Virus record (IMG/VR): IMGVR_UViG_3300037502_003122
Span: 1 to 39,415 of that record
From: a virus
Reading direction: 5' to 3' (one strand)
Length of the DNA stretch: 39,415 nt
A program made the translations under genes and the position numbers. The first letter of the stretch is position 1. Each line of letters begins with the position of its first letter. The notes under the pieces are model-generated. The model ran no database searches, was not told the origin of the DNA, and saw only the letters and a list, made by a program, of their open reading frames with translations. Below are positions 5,781-12,958 of the stretch, piece after piece.

Positions 5781-7033
5781 CACTTAGCTCCTCCCGCACG
5801 GGCGCCCTCTGAGGCGCCCGTTGCCGTTTGGTTGCCAGTCTTGCCGGTCGTCGGCAGCTGTGCCGCTGCCACCACCGGCGCGAGATCGTCGGGACGGGAC
5901 CGCAGGTAGCTGCGCCGCAGCACCCGCACGTCGGTGTCCCCCAGCCAGTCCCCCACCCGGGTGATGTCGCCCGTGACCGCCAGGACGTTGCCGGCCGCCA
6001 TGCGGCGGAGGCTGTGCATGGCCCGGAACGGCACCTGCCGCACCCCGGCCTCGCGCGCGGCCTTGTGGAGCAGGTCGTTGAGCGCCGAGTAGGTCCATGC
6101 CTTCCCTCGGGTGCGCTGCTGGGCGCCGTACAGCACGAACGCCCCTTCGTACCCATCCCGGCGCGCCCACACCCGGCAGACCCGGAGTGCAAACACCGCG
6201 TCCCGAGGCAGCGGCTGCACCCGCCGGCGCCCCAGCTTGTCGGTGGCAGCCGGCCACGTGATGACGCGGCGCGTCAGGTCGACGTCGTCCCAGGTGAGCT
6301 GCAGCAACGCGCGCGACCGGGCGCCCAGCAGGCCGTCCAGCGCCACCGCCGCCCAGGCGCGCCAGCGGAGCGCCGACCGGTAGTCGAGGCGGCCAAGAAT
6401 CGCCGCCCACTCCTGCCCGGTGTACTCCGGGACCTGCTGCGGCTCGTAGTCCCGGCCGGTCCGGACGGCGTAGTCTGCCAGCAGGTTCTCGCCGATGAGC
6501 CGGCGGGCGCGGGCGTGCCGCCAGACCGACTTCACCAGCTGGACGTGGTGGGCGACCTGGTTCCGGGCCATGGGCACGCCCCGCTCGGTCGGCCGGGTCA
6601 GCAGCTCCGCCTTCCAGCGGTCCAGCGTCTCGGGCTGCACGAGGTCGGCATAAACGCGCGGATCCAAATACCGCTCGAACGGCTTCCACCGCGCCAGCGC
6701 CAGAGTGCGCGTCTTGGGGCGCCAGTCGCCGGCCTTGGCCAGCAGATACGCCTCCCACAGCTCGCCCACGGTCCACCGCTTCTTGGCAGGGGCCGAGGCC
6801 CCGCCCAGCCGGGCGGCCGTGCCATCGGCGAACGCACGCGCCTGGGCGATGCGGTCCGCCTTGTTCCCGCGGAACGTCTTGGTGAACCGGCTCGGGCCCT
6901 CGCGCCACTCGACGCGCGCGACGGCCTCGCCCCCCAGCGTCATGCCGAAGACGTTGACGGTGGCACCGTACGCGCCGAACGTGGCGATCCGAACCCGCCC
7001 CACGGGCTTCTTTTTCGGCTGGCGGTCGGTCAT
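5780..7033 (-). CDS. int: tyrosine recombinase integrase, 417 aa
   Basis: Catalyses site-specific integration at attB. The N-terminal arm-type binding part is about residues 1-80, the SAM-like core-binding domain about 85-190, and the catalytic domain about 205-385. Catalytic residues visible: Arg239 (GARSRALLQLTWDDVDL), Lys266 region (TDKLGRR), His340 and Arg343 (HSLRR), and nucleophile Tyr376 (RRSYLR). The usual LGH position reads LGD (365-366), a variation at the fifth catalytic position. ATG 7033 overlaps the stop of the upstream DNA-binding gene. The attP-like tRNA fragment follows its stop. Confidence 0.95.
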   Translation of the reverse strand: MTDRQPKKKPVGRVRIATFGAYGATVNVFGMTLGGEAVARVEWREGPSRFTKTFRGNKADRIAQARAFADGTAARLGGASAPAKKRWTVGELWEAYLLAKAGDWRPKTRTLALARWKPFERYLDPRVYADLVQPETLDRWKAELLTRPTERGVPMARNQVAHHVQLVKSVWRHARARRLIGENLLADYAVRTGRDYEPQQVPEYTGQEWAAILGRLDYRSALRWRAWAAVALDGLLGARSRALLQLTWDDVDLTRRVITWPAATDKLGRRRVQPLPRDAVFALRVCRVWARRDGYEGAFVLYGAQQRTRGKAWTYSALNDLLHKAAREAGVRQVPFRAMHSLRRMAAGNVLAVTGDITRVGDWLGDTDVRVLRRSYLRSRPDDLAPVVAAAQLPTTGKTGNQTATGASEGARAGGAK

Positions 7034-7380
7034 GCCGCCCCCCGCTGCGCCGCCTCGCGCATGAGCTCGTAGTGCGCTCGCCGCGGCACGATGCACGCCC
7101 GCAGCCAGTAGCCCTTCTTCTCGGCCCGCACGTGGGGCGTGTGCAGGAACGCCCTGGCGTGGCTCCGGACCTTTCCTGCGGTCCACCCGGAGCGCAGCTG
7201 CGCCTCGGACTCGGACAGCCACACGATGTACTCCAGCGCCACCCCGGTCACGTCGGCGGCGCACTGCTCCAGCACCTCGGCGTACCGCTGGTCGCCGCGG
7301 CGGCGCAGGATGGCCGCGTCCTCGCGGAAGTCGGCAATGACGTCGGCCAAGTCGGCCGGCAGGGGCGCCTGCGCGCTCAC
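7030..7380 (-). CDS. small DNA-binding protein, candidate excisionase, 116 aa
   Basis: The GTG at 7380 overlaps the RecT stop. The C-terminal half (LRSGWTAGKVRSHARAF, then KGYWLRACIVPRRAH) reads like a helix-turn-helix with a basic wing, as in excisionase-type winged helices. It lies directly upstream of int and overlaps it by 4 nt, which fits a directionality factor. The N-terminal helical part (EDAAILRRRGDQRYAEVLEQ) could mediate dimerisation. The excisionase call rests on position and fold impression only. Confidence 0.7.
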   Translation of the reverse strand: MSAQAPLPADLADVIADFREDAAILRRRGDQRYAEVLEQCAADVTGVALEYIVWLSESEAQLRSGWTAGKVRSHARAFLHTPHVRAEKKGYWLRACIVPRRAHYELMREAAQRGAA

Positions 7381-8264
7381 GCCGCCTCCTCGTACGGGTC
7401 CGCCATGCTGGCCGCCGCCGCCGCCCGCGCCTGGACGCGCGCGCGCTGCTCCTCGGTGGGCTCGGCCAACTCGGTGATGGTCACCTCGCCCGGCTCGAAC
7501 CGGCGCCGCTCAAGGGCGTGGTCGTAGTCGCTGGGCAGGGCGTAGCCGCCCCGCGGCGTCTCGATCTCCTGCGCGGCCACGGGCTCCATGGCGCCATCGG
7601 GCACCTCCCCCTCCGCGTCGTCGTGGCGCAGCGCCTGCTGGAGCCGGGCGTTGGACGGGAGGGTCTTGCACAGGCGGCGGACCACGGTCTTGCGGGCGTA
7701 CCAGTCGGGGAGCGGCCCCTTGGACCAGCTCCGCGACTTGGCCCGGACCACCTCGATCTCGTCGGTCGTCATCCACTCGACCTTGTACCGCCCCAGCCGG
7801 AGGTCGGCGATGGCGTACGCGCCGAGGATGCGGCCGCCCGCGCCGCTCAGGCGGGGCACGTGCTTGATCTCGGGGCCGCCGGCCGTCTCGTAGTACTCGA
7901 ACGGCTCCCCGTCGTAGACGCACCGGGTCCGGATCGACACGACCTTGTGGGTGGACAGGGTCAGCTCGATGAGCCCCTTGTAGTCCGGGACGAAGGTCGC
8001 CGTCTGGCCGTACGGCACCAGGTGCGCCGTGCGGCCGATCTCCAGCCCGACCTGCGCGCACTGCCGGAGCGCTAGGGCGACCGACTCGGGGGTGCACTTG
8101 AACAGGTCCGGGAGCTTGACGGCCGCCATGAGCGCCGCCTCGATGTACGCCTCCGGGCGCACGCCGAAGACGGCCAGCTTGTCGCTGTACTTCTCCAGGG
8201 TGGCGCGGTACGCCTGGCGGGCGTCGACCCGGGCCACGGCCTTGGTCGGCTTCTCCTCGCTCAC
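7377..8264 (-). CDS. recT: RecT-family single-strand annealing protein, 295 aa
   Basis: Shows the RecT/Bet family pattern: LPDLFKCTPESVALALRQCAQVGLEIG, then HLVPYGQTATFVPDYKGLIEL, and later DDAEGEVPDGAMEPV. RecT proteins coat single-stranded DNA and pair complementary strands during phage recombination and concatemer formation. The family usually works with a 5'-3' exonuclease (RecE, Exo or YqaJ type), and none is evident here. The GTG start at 8264 overlaps the upstream stop, behind the exact GGAGGCCGC linker. Length is in the usual range. Confidence 0.93.
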   Translation of the reverse strand: MSEEKPTKAVARVDARQAYRATLEKYSDKLAVFGVRPEAYIEAALMAAVKLPDLFKCTPESVALALRQCAQVGLEIGRTAHLVPYGQTATFVPDYKGLIELTLSTHKVVSIRTRCVYDGEPFEYYETAGGPEIKHVPRLSGAGGRILGAYAIADLRLGRYKVEWMTTDEIEVVRAKSRSWSKGPLPDWYARKTVVRRLCKTLPSNARLQQALRHDDAEGEVPDGAMEPVAAQEIETPRGGYALPSDYDHALERRRFEPGEVTITELAEPTEEQRARVQARAAAAASMADPYEEAA

Positions 8265-8746
8265 GCGGCCTCCGGGATGGCGCCGGCCACCGGCTGGAGG
8301 GCCTTCCCGAGGTCCGTCGCAATCAAGGCCTTGAACGTGGTCTCCACCTTGAGGAAGGGCAGCTGCAGCTCCGCCTTGCCGGCGGCTTGCTCGATGACCT
8401 TGGCGTCGATCCCCTCCGGGACGTAGCCGATCCGGGAGGCGCGGGCCCACTCCAGCGCGGCCGCGGCGTCCTGCACCGTCACCTTCCTGCTGGCGCGCAC
8501 CTCGACGCCGGGGGCCGGCTTCTTCTCGCCCGTCGACTCGGCCGCCATGACGGCGAGCGTGCGGACCTGCGCCTCGCAGTCGGCGACGGCGCGGGCGAGC
8601 ACCTGGGCGTGGGCGAGTACCGCGGCCTGCTGCTCCTCCCACTCCGCCCGCCGCTGCCGCACCACGTTGGTGGCGTACTCCGACTCAGTGCGCAGCTCCT
8701 GCAGCCGGCGGAGCTCCGCCTGCAGGGTGTCGACGATGACCGTCAC
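8261..8746 (-). CDS. coiled-coil hypothetical protein upstream of RecT, 161 aa
   Basis: Residues about 5-75 form a long heptad-rich helix (LQAELRRLQELRTESEYA, QQAAVLAHAQVLARAVAD). A compact C-terminal domain follows (VTVQDAAAALEWARA, LPFLKVETTFKALIA). Phage recombination operons often carry a helical protein next to recT, but I cannot name this one; Gam-like or Gp157-like proteins are possibilities. The GTG at 8746 overlaps the upstream stop (GTGA). Coupling to recT suggests a recombination or replication accessory role. Confidence 0.75.
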   Translation of the reverse strand: MTVIVDTLQAELRRLQELRTESEYATNVVRQRRAEWEEQQAAVLAHAQVLARAVADCEAQVRTLAVMAAESTGEKKPAPGVEVRASRKVTVQDAAAALEWARASRIGYVPEGIDAKVIEQAAGKAELQLPFLKVETTFKALIATDLGKALQPVAGAIPEAA

Positions 8747-8910
8747 GCGGCCTCCGGGGCAAGGGTAGGCGCCGGCACGCGCCGGGCGGGGCGCAGCTCG
8801 AGCACGCGCACCGGCTGGCCCTCGGGCCACGTCACGGTGATGCGCACCCCGGAGGGCCGACGGATGCCGCACGCCAGGAGGCGCCGCGGGCGGGGGGTAG
8901 TTACCTTCAT
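8743..8910 (-). CDS. small basic protein, 55 aa
   Basis: Starts MKVTTPRPRRLLACGIRR and ends TLAPEAA. The ATG at 8910 is preceded by GAGGTGACACC, a good ribosome-binding site at usual spacing, and the stop overlaps the next GTG start behind the GGAGGCCGC linker. Predicted beta strands (VRITVTWPEGQPVRVLEL) suggest a small folded domain. It is the first gene after the RHH-like regulator in the leftward early operon. Function is unknown. Confidence 0.65.
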   Translation of the reverse strand: MKVTTPRPRRLLACGIRRPSGVRITVTWPEGQPVRVLELRPARRVPAPTLAPEAA

Positions 8911-8994
8911 GGTGTCACCTCGTCGAGTGAGGGTAGGGAGGGTGACCGGCCGGGGGTCCGTTGCGAGCGGGCGCCCCGGCGCAGTTTTTGCGGC

Positions 8995-9207
8995 CTAGGC
9001 AGCCGCGAGATGGCCGGCGTCGCGGGACCGATCGCCAGCCAGCACCGAGTCGGCGGAACGAAGCGCCGCCAGTCGGATAAAAGTGGAGACAGTTTCGTCG
9101 GCCGCCTCCGCCGCGCGGCGCACCAGTTGCCGCTCCTGCAGGGACATGGCCACCGACAGGGGGTAATCCTTCCGCCGGTTCTTGCGGCCGATCATTGGCT
9201 CAGGCAT
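8995..9207 (-). CDS. ribbon-helix-helix-like regulator, 70 aa
   Basis: Starts MPEPMIGRKNRRKDYPLSVAMS. The basic strand (RRKDYPLSVAM) followed by two helices (LQERQLVRRAAEAADE and VSTFIRLAALRSA) fits the Arc/DUF1778-type ribbon-helix-helix fold. It is divergent from the plus-strand HTH gene at 9286 with 78 bp between the two starts, the usual layout of a phage genetic switch. I infer a role in controlling the early operon. The start could also be the in-frame ATG at 9195. Confidence 0.72.
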   Translation of the reverse strand: MPEPMIGRKNRRKDYPLSVAMSLQERQLVRRAAEAADETVSTFIRLAALRSADSVLAGDRSRDAGHLAAA

Positions 9208-9229
9208 CGTGACGTGGGCTGGTAGTCCG

Positions 9230-9258
9230 TTGAACGCTAGCAGCCTATACAGTACGAT
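9230..9258 (+). promoter_or_regulatory. putative promoter for the plus-strand HTH gene
   Basis: TTGAAC (9230-9235) and TACGAT (9253-9258) are separated by exactly 17 bp, close to a sigma70-type -35/-10 pair, in the less GC-rich gap between two divergent regulator genes. Transcription would start near 9265, giving a leader of about 20 nt before ATG 9286. A leftward promoter for the 8995-9207 gene must also lie in this gap, but its boxes are weak. Confidence 0.4.
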
Positions 9259-9285
9259 CCGATTCTATCCAGCGCAAGAGGCAAT

Positions 9286-9684
9286 ATGACCGTCGAAGAA
9301 GCGGTCGCGCTCCTGATTCAGCAGATCAAGCGGTCGTCGCTGCGCCGGGTCGCCGAGCGCGTGGGGGTGTCCCACGGCACGGTCCGCGGCTGGTCCAACG
9401 GGGCCACTCCGGAGGGGCGCGCCCGCGAGCTCCTGCTCGCTTGGGCGGAGCAGCAGTCGGCCTCCCCCTCCAGCGCCAGCGGGATGGCCCGCACGGTGCT
9501 CGCGCAGATGGAGGACGCCGTGCGCCGCCAGCGGGAGCTGGTGCGGCTGCTGGAGGAGGGCGCCACCCCCGAGCAGGTCGAGATCATCCAGGCGGCGGAC
9601 GACCCACTGCCGGAGGACGAACCGGCTACGCCGACTGCTGCAGCTCCTGCCGCAGGGCGCAGACGCGGGGCAGCTCGAGGGTGA
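9286..9684 (+). CDS. helix-turn-helix regulator, candidate immunity repressor, 132 aa
   Basis: Residues about 5-45 contain a clear HTH: SSLRRVAERVGVSHGTVRGWSNG. A helical linker (VLAQMEDAVRRQRELVRLLEE) and an Ala/Pro/Arg-rich tail follow. It is one of only two convincing plus-strand genes and is divergent from the RHH-like gene, so it may be the lysogeny repressor. It lacks the peptidase domain of lambda CI, so induction would not go through self-cleavage. Its last 59 nt overlap the convergent gene ending at 9626. Confidence 0.82.
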   Translation: MTVEEAVALLIQQIKRSSLRRVAERVGVSHGTVRGWSNGATPEGRARELLLAWAEQQSASPSSASGMARTVLAQMEDAVRRQRELVRLLEEGATPEQVEIIQAADDPLPEDEPATPTAAAPAAGRRRGAARG

Positions 9685-9883
9685 GGATGCCGTCCTCCTC
9701 GAGGCCGATGAGTGCCCCGTAGTTGGGCGGTCCGACGCGGACGGGCTTCCATTTGCCGTGCGCCCGCCGCACCACCACTATAGGGCGGGTGGCGTGGCCG
9801 ACGCGCACGACCAGCCGGTCGCCAGTCTTGGCGCGCACCGGGTGGATCATCGGCTGCTGGACGGAGAACAGATAGACACTCAT
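9626..9883 (-). CDS. hypothetical protein, 85 aa
   Basis: A beta-rich small protein starting MSVYLFSVQQPMIHPV, with GDRLVVRVGHATRPIVVV and RVGPPNYGALIGLEEDGILTL. I do not recognise the family. The start ATG 9883 was preferred over an in-frame upstream codon at 9904 because the sequence before it adds only a short basic stretch. Its 3' end overlaps the convergent HTH gene by 59 nt, so transcription of one could interfere with the other. Confidence 0.6.
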   Translation of the reverse strand: MSVYLFSVQQPMIHPVRAKTGDRLVVRVGHATRPIVVVRRAHGKWKPVRVGPPNYGALIGLEEDGILTLELPRVCALRQELQQSA

Positions 9884-10023
9884 TGGGCGGGCGGAGTTGA
9901 ACACCGAACTTAAGCCGAAGCCAGCGGCATCGCCAGCAGGATTCTAACCCGTAAAAGGAACAACAGGGGCGTCACCGCAACGTCACTCGGTTCGTCCCGC
10001 GTCATCCAATTGGAGGAATGGGC

Positions 10024-10401
10024 ATGGGCACGCGCGCTGCCGTGTTGGTGCAGGAGGCCACCGGGTTGGAGGTTCAGGCCTACCGGGGGTGGAGTTGGCC
10101 CTGCTTCTTTTTCGGGAGCCTCTGGTACATGGCCAAGGGGATGTGGGGGCTCGGCCTGCTCTGGTTCGTCCTTTCAGCCGCCACCGCCAGCGTGCTGCAC
10201 TGGATCGGCATCTTCTACTTCGCCGCGGTGGCCAATCGGCAATACCTGGAGCACCTCGGCGCGCGGGGCTACCGGGCCCGGTCCATGACTGAGGCCGAGC
10301 AGCTCGCCGAGACGGCGAACCGCGAGAACCGCTCCCTGGGCTACGTGGTGCTGGCCGGCGTGGCGCTGGCGCTGGTGGCGCTCGGCCTGCTGGCGAGGTA
10401 G
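10024..10401 (+). CDS. membrane protein resembling DUF2628, 125 aa
   Basis: Pattern YRGWSWPCFFFGSLWYMAKGMWGLG followed by two hydrophobic helices (about residues 28-62), then a cytoplasmic stretch (NRQYLEHLGARGYRA), and a final transmembrane helix near the C-terminus (YVVLAGVALALVALGLL). This resembles the DUF2628 family of small bacterial membrane proteins. ATG 10024 is 7 nt after GGAGG; ATG 10018 is too close. It is on the opposite strand to all neighbours, which suits an independently expressed accessory gene, possibly a lysogenic conversion or exclusion factor. Confidence 0.8.
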   Translation: MGTRAAVLVQEATGLEVQAYRGWSWPCFFFGSLWYMAKGMWGLGLLWFVLSAATASVLHWIGIFYFAAVANRQYLEHLGARGYRARSMTEAEQLAETANRENRSLGYVVLAGVALALVALGLLAR

Positions 10402-10547
10402 CGGGCCGCGACTTCCCCCGCCTTGACCGGCCCTTCCAGCTCGCGCGGTATCCACGGGGTCTGGCAAAACCGGCACAGACCCCGGTGGTCGGGGCCGGAC
10501 CATTCGCGGCAGCAGCTGCACCGCCGCGGCGACGTGGAGGCGCTCAC
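10341..10547 (-). CDS. small zinc-ribbon-like protein, 68 aa
   Basis: The N-terminal part contains CSCCREWSGPDHRGLCRFC, a compact CxxC...CxxC knuckle, followed by PWIPRELEGPVKAGEVAARYL and a Ser/Thr/Ala tail. The GTG start at 10547 overlaps the upstream stop (GTGA). The final 61 nt overlap the convergent membrane-protein gene, so the tail may be poorly constrained. Function is unknown. Confidence 0.55.
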   Translation of the reverse strand: MSASTSPRRCSCCREWSGPDHRGLCRFCQTPWIPRELEGPVKAGEVAARYLASRPSATSASATPASTT

Positions 10548-10828
10548 GGGCGAAACCCCAGCCGGGTCCGCGCGTCAACGTCGCCGTCCTCCCAGTAGGG
10601 CAGCACGCCCCCCGGCACGCTGTCGGCGTGCGGCAGGATGTCGGGGGCGTCGGCCGCGAGCTGGCGCGCCATGGCCACCAGCAAGCGCGCCACGTTCAGC
10701 GCCTCGCCCACGGTGGCCTCGGCCTTGAAGCTGACGTCCCCGCGGGCCACGAACACCTCCACTCGGAGGCCAGCGGCCGGCGTCCATCCCTTCGCCGTGC
10801 GCCGAGGCTTGGGGCTAGAGCTCGGCAT
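10544..10828 (-). CDS. hypothetical protein, 94 aa
   Basis: Starts MPSSSPKPRRTAKGW. Alternating strands (LRVEVFVARGDVSFKAEAT) lead into a helix (VGEALNVARLLVAMARQL) and a Pro/Gly-rich end. ATG 10828 lies 14 nt inside the metallophosphoesterase gene; an earlier start at 10849 would add seven basic residues. I do not recognise the family. Confidence 0.6.
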   Translation of the reverse strand: MPSSSPKPRRTAKGWTPAAGLRVEVFVARGDVSFKAEATVGEALNVARLLVAMARQLAADAPDILPHADSVPGGVLPYWEDGDVDARTRLGFRP

Positions 10829-11969
10829 ACGGGCTCTCCTCCGGTTCACCGTTCATGAACCGCACCGCCGCCGCCGGGTCGGCAAAGCACTGCACCCGCC
10901 GGGAGCGGTCCGGATGGAGCACCACGGTCGGCGCCGTGGGCCGGTAGCGCGCGAACCCCTTGGCCCGCGCGAACGCCGAGTCGCGCTGCCACGTCCCCAT
11001 GCGCAGCGCCCACATGTCCCGCTCCGAGAACTGGCGCGATTCGACCACCGCCACATGGTTGTGGCCGATGGCCAGCACGTCCGGAATCACCCCCCAGTTG
11101 GGCCCCTCCTCCTGCCACCACGTCCAGCAGGCGTGGCCCGGGTTGAGGGCGCTCCCGCGCCGCCACTGGTGGCGGGTGTAGAGGTGGTACGTGGCGGTGA
11201 CGTCCTCGGGGTCATGCGGGCTGACGATGTCGACCTGCCAGAGCAGCTCGTCCGGGGCGTAGTGCACCCGGTGGCGCCGGGAGAGGGCCGCCAGGTTGTC
11301 CACCCCGGCCAGCGTCTTGGACCAGTCGTCATGGTTGCCGCTGGTCATCCCCAGCAGCTTGCCCCCGAACCGCCCGACCAGGATGTCCAGCAGGCGCAGC
11401 TCGTCGCTGACCTGCGCCACCGACCCGCCCCGGTGCTTGATCGGGTTGTCGGTGAGGTCGCCCACGGCCAGCGCGTAGAGGCGGGGCGTGCGGCGCACCA
11501 GGTCGGCGTACTCCAGCAGCCCGCGAAGGTCGGTCCCCTGCGGGGCCACGTGCCAGTCGCTGGAGAGGGTGATGGCCACCGGCTGGTCGGAGGCCAGCCG
11601 GATGGTGGCGTGCCGCTGCGCCTCCGCCTTGGCCACGCTGGTGTCCGCCCCCCGTAGCACGCGCGCGAGGAACGCCCGCTCGTCCTCCTCCTCCTGGTCG
11701 GCCGGCGCCAGCACTTGAGCGACGGGCGGCCCCTCGGGGGCGTACTCGCCCACGGGCACATCGCGCGGGGTGATGGTCGTCCGGTGGTCCCCGTGGTACT
11801 TGGACAACAGTCCGAGGCGGATCCCCCGCTGGATCCGATTGTTGACGGCCTGAATGGTCCGTCCCAGCCGCGTCGCGATGACCGCCGCCGGCTCGCCGTC
11901 CTGACGCATCGCCACCAGCGCGTCAAAATCGGCAGCCGTCCAGGGCCGGTCTTGATGGCGGCAGGCCAT
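10815..11969 (-). CDS. calcineurin-like metallophosphoesterase with N-terminal HTH, 384 aa
   Basis: Metal-binding motifs appear in the expected order: SDWH (D138, H140), GDLTD (D171), GNHDD (N212, H213), H267 in YTRHQW, and GHNH (302-305). These define the two-metal site of calcineurin-like phosphoesterases, which cleave phosphodiesters in nucleic acids or nucleotides. The N-terminal 60 residues (WTAADFDALVAMRQDG, GRTIQAVNNRIQRGI) look like a Myb/GcrA-type helix-turn-helix. It sits at the end of the virion operon, 2 nt after the preceding stop. The substrate is not evident; a DNA-directed role is inferred from the fused HTH. Confidence 0.9.
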   Translation of the reverse strand: MACRHQDRPWTAADFDALVAMRQDGEPAAVIATRLGRTIQAVNNRIQRGIRLGLLSKYHGDHRTTITPRDVPVGEYAPEGPPVAQVLAPADQEEEDERAFLARVLRGADTSVAKAEAQRHATIRLASDQPVAITLSSDWHVAPQGTDLRGLLEYADLVRRTPRLYALAVGDLTDNPIKHRGGSVAQVSDELRLLDILVGRFGGKLLGMTSGNHDDWSKTLAGVDNLAALSRRHRVHYAPDELLWQVDIVSPHDPEDVTATYHLYTRHQWRRGSALNPGHACWTWWQEEGPNWGVIPDVLAIGHNHVAVVESRQFSERDMWALRMGTWQRDSAFARAKGFARYRPTAPTVVLHPDRSRRVQCFADPAAAVRFMNGEPEESPYAEL

Positions 11970-11971
11970 GG

Positions 11972-12304
11972 CTACTCCGACTCGTCGACCACCACCACCC
12001 GTCGACAGCTCGCGCGCTTGCGCACCCCGAGCCCGGTCACCACCAGCACCCGGTCAAACTGCTGGCCGACCGCCAGCCCGGTGATGGCGGCGAGCACGTC
12101 GGCCGCGTCGTGCGTGCCGGTCCACCGTCCCGCCGCCACGTGGGTCAGCGGGCAGCTGGCCGTGGCCCCCAGCGGGGTCACGGTCCCGGCGGTCACCAGC
12201 TGCATGGTGACGGCTCCGGTGGTCAGCGCAGCGCCGGTGCCGGCGTCGGTGAGCGTCACGTCGTAGAACAGGTCGTCCAGCCCGGACACGTCTTCCATGG
12301 TCAT
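11972..12304 (-). CDS. hypothetical beta-sandwich-type virion-region protein, 110 aa
   Basis: Starts MTMEDVSGLDDLFYDVTLTDA. Alternating strands and turns (GAVTMQLVTAGTVTPLG, CPLTHVAAGRWTGTHDAADV) fit an Ig-like fold such as those seen in small phage structural proteins. ATG 12304 overlaps the preceding stop (ATGA). No enzyme motif is seen. A role as virion decoration or baseplate accessory is inferred from its position between virion-type genes. Confidence 0.7.
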   Translation of the reverse strand: MTMEDVSGLDDLFYDVTLTDAGTGAALTTGAVTMQLVTAGTVTPLGATASCPLTHVAAGRWTGTHDAADVLAAITGLAVGQQFDRVLVVTGLGVRKRASCRRVVVVDESE

Positions 12305-12951
12305 CTCGCGGCAGAAGGGATGGGCGGGGCCTCCCGGACGGTTAGGCGCGGGACGCTGGCGTCACGTGTAACCACGGCCCGGGGGGCTGTCATTTCGGAC
12401 ATGGACAACCGCTCCAGGCTGGTCGCGGCGGGCAGCCCTGACGACTCCAGCTCCAACAGCTCGCCGTCCTCGGTCAACAGCGGGACGGACGCTTCGGTCA
12501 AAAGCGGCATGACCGGCGTTCCGACGCTCCGGGACACCGTGACCAGCGTGGCGCCCACATCCACCGCCAGCAGGCGCACTCCCGAGCGGTCGACGATGCG
12601 GACGGCGATGACACGCCCGCCGCGGGCGGCGGTCCCCACCCCAAGGCTGGCCGCACCGGTGGCGCGGATGGGCAGCTGCCCCACGGCCGCCGTCCCGACA
12701 CCGAGCGCGCAGCTGCCCGTCCCCGCCACGCGCACCCGCGCGGTACCAGTCGCACCCAGCCCCAGCGCCGCGGCGCCGGCGGCGCGCGTCGTGGTGACAG
12801 CCGTGGCGCTGGCCGAAAGCCCGAGCCCCGCGGCGCCGCTGCCGGTGGCGGGGACGGTGCCCGCGGCCGCCGTGGCCAGCCCGAGCGCCACCGTGGCCAC
12901 GCCCGTGCGGCCCGCGGCGGCAGCCGACGCCCCCAGCAGGGTCAGGAACAT
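12301..12951 (-). CDS. Ala/Gly-rich repetitive structural-type protein, 216 aa
   Basis: Residues about 5-105 consist of imperfect repeats of the form TG-A-A-LGLG (ATVALGLATAA, GAAGLGLSAS, GAAALGLGATG, GSCALGVGTAA, GAASLGVGTAA), suggesting a repetitive beta fold. The C-terminal half is more complex (VIAVRIVDRSGVRLLAV). Such short-period repeats are common in phage tail and neck accessory proteins. Starts 7 nt after the 55-aa gene's stop. Function is unknown. Confidence 0.72.
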   Translation of the reverse strand: MFLTLLGASAAAAGRTGVATVALGLATAAAGTVPATGSGAAGLGLSASATAVTTTRAAGAAALGLGATGTARVRVAGTGSCALGVGTAAVGQLPIRATGAASLGVGTAARGGRVIAVRIVDRSGVRLLAVDVGATLVTVSRSVGTPVMPLLTEASVPLLTEDGELLELESSGLPAATSLERLSMSEMTAPRAVVTRDASVPRLTVREAPPIPSAAR

Positions 12952-12958
12952 GGAGCGG

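Noticed and set aside
8971-8989. Plus-strand intrinsic terminator (GC stem followed by TTTTT)
   Set aside because: It has the right shape, but no plus-strand gene lies upstream of it, so a biological role is doubtful.
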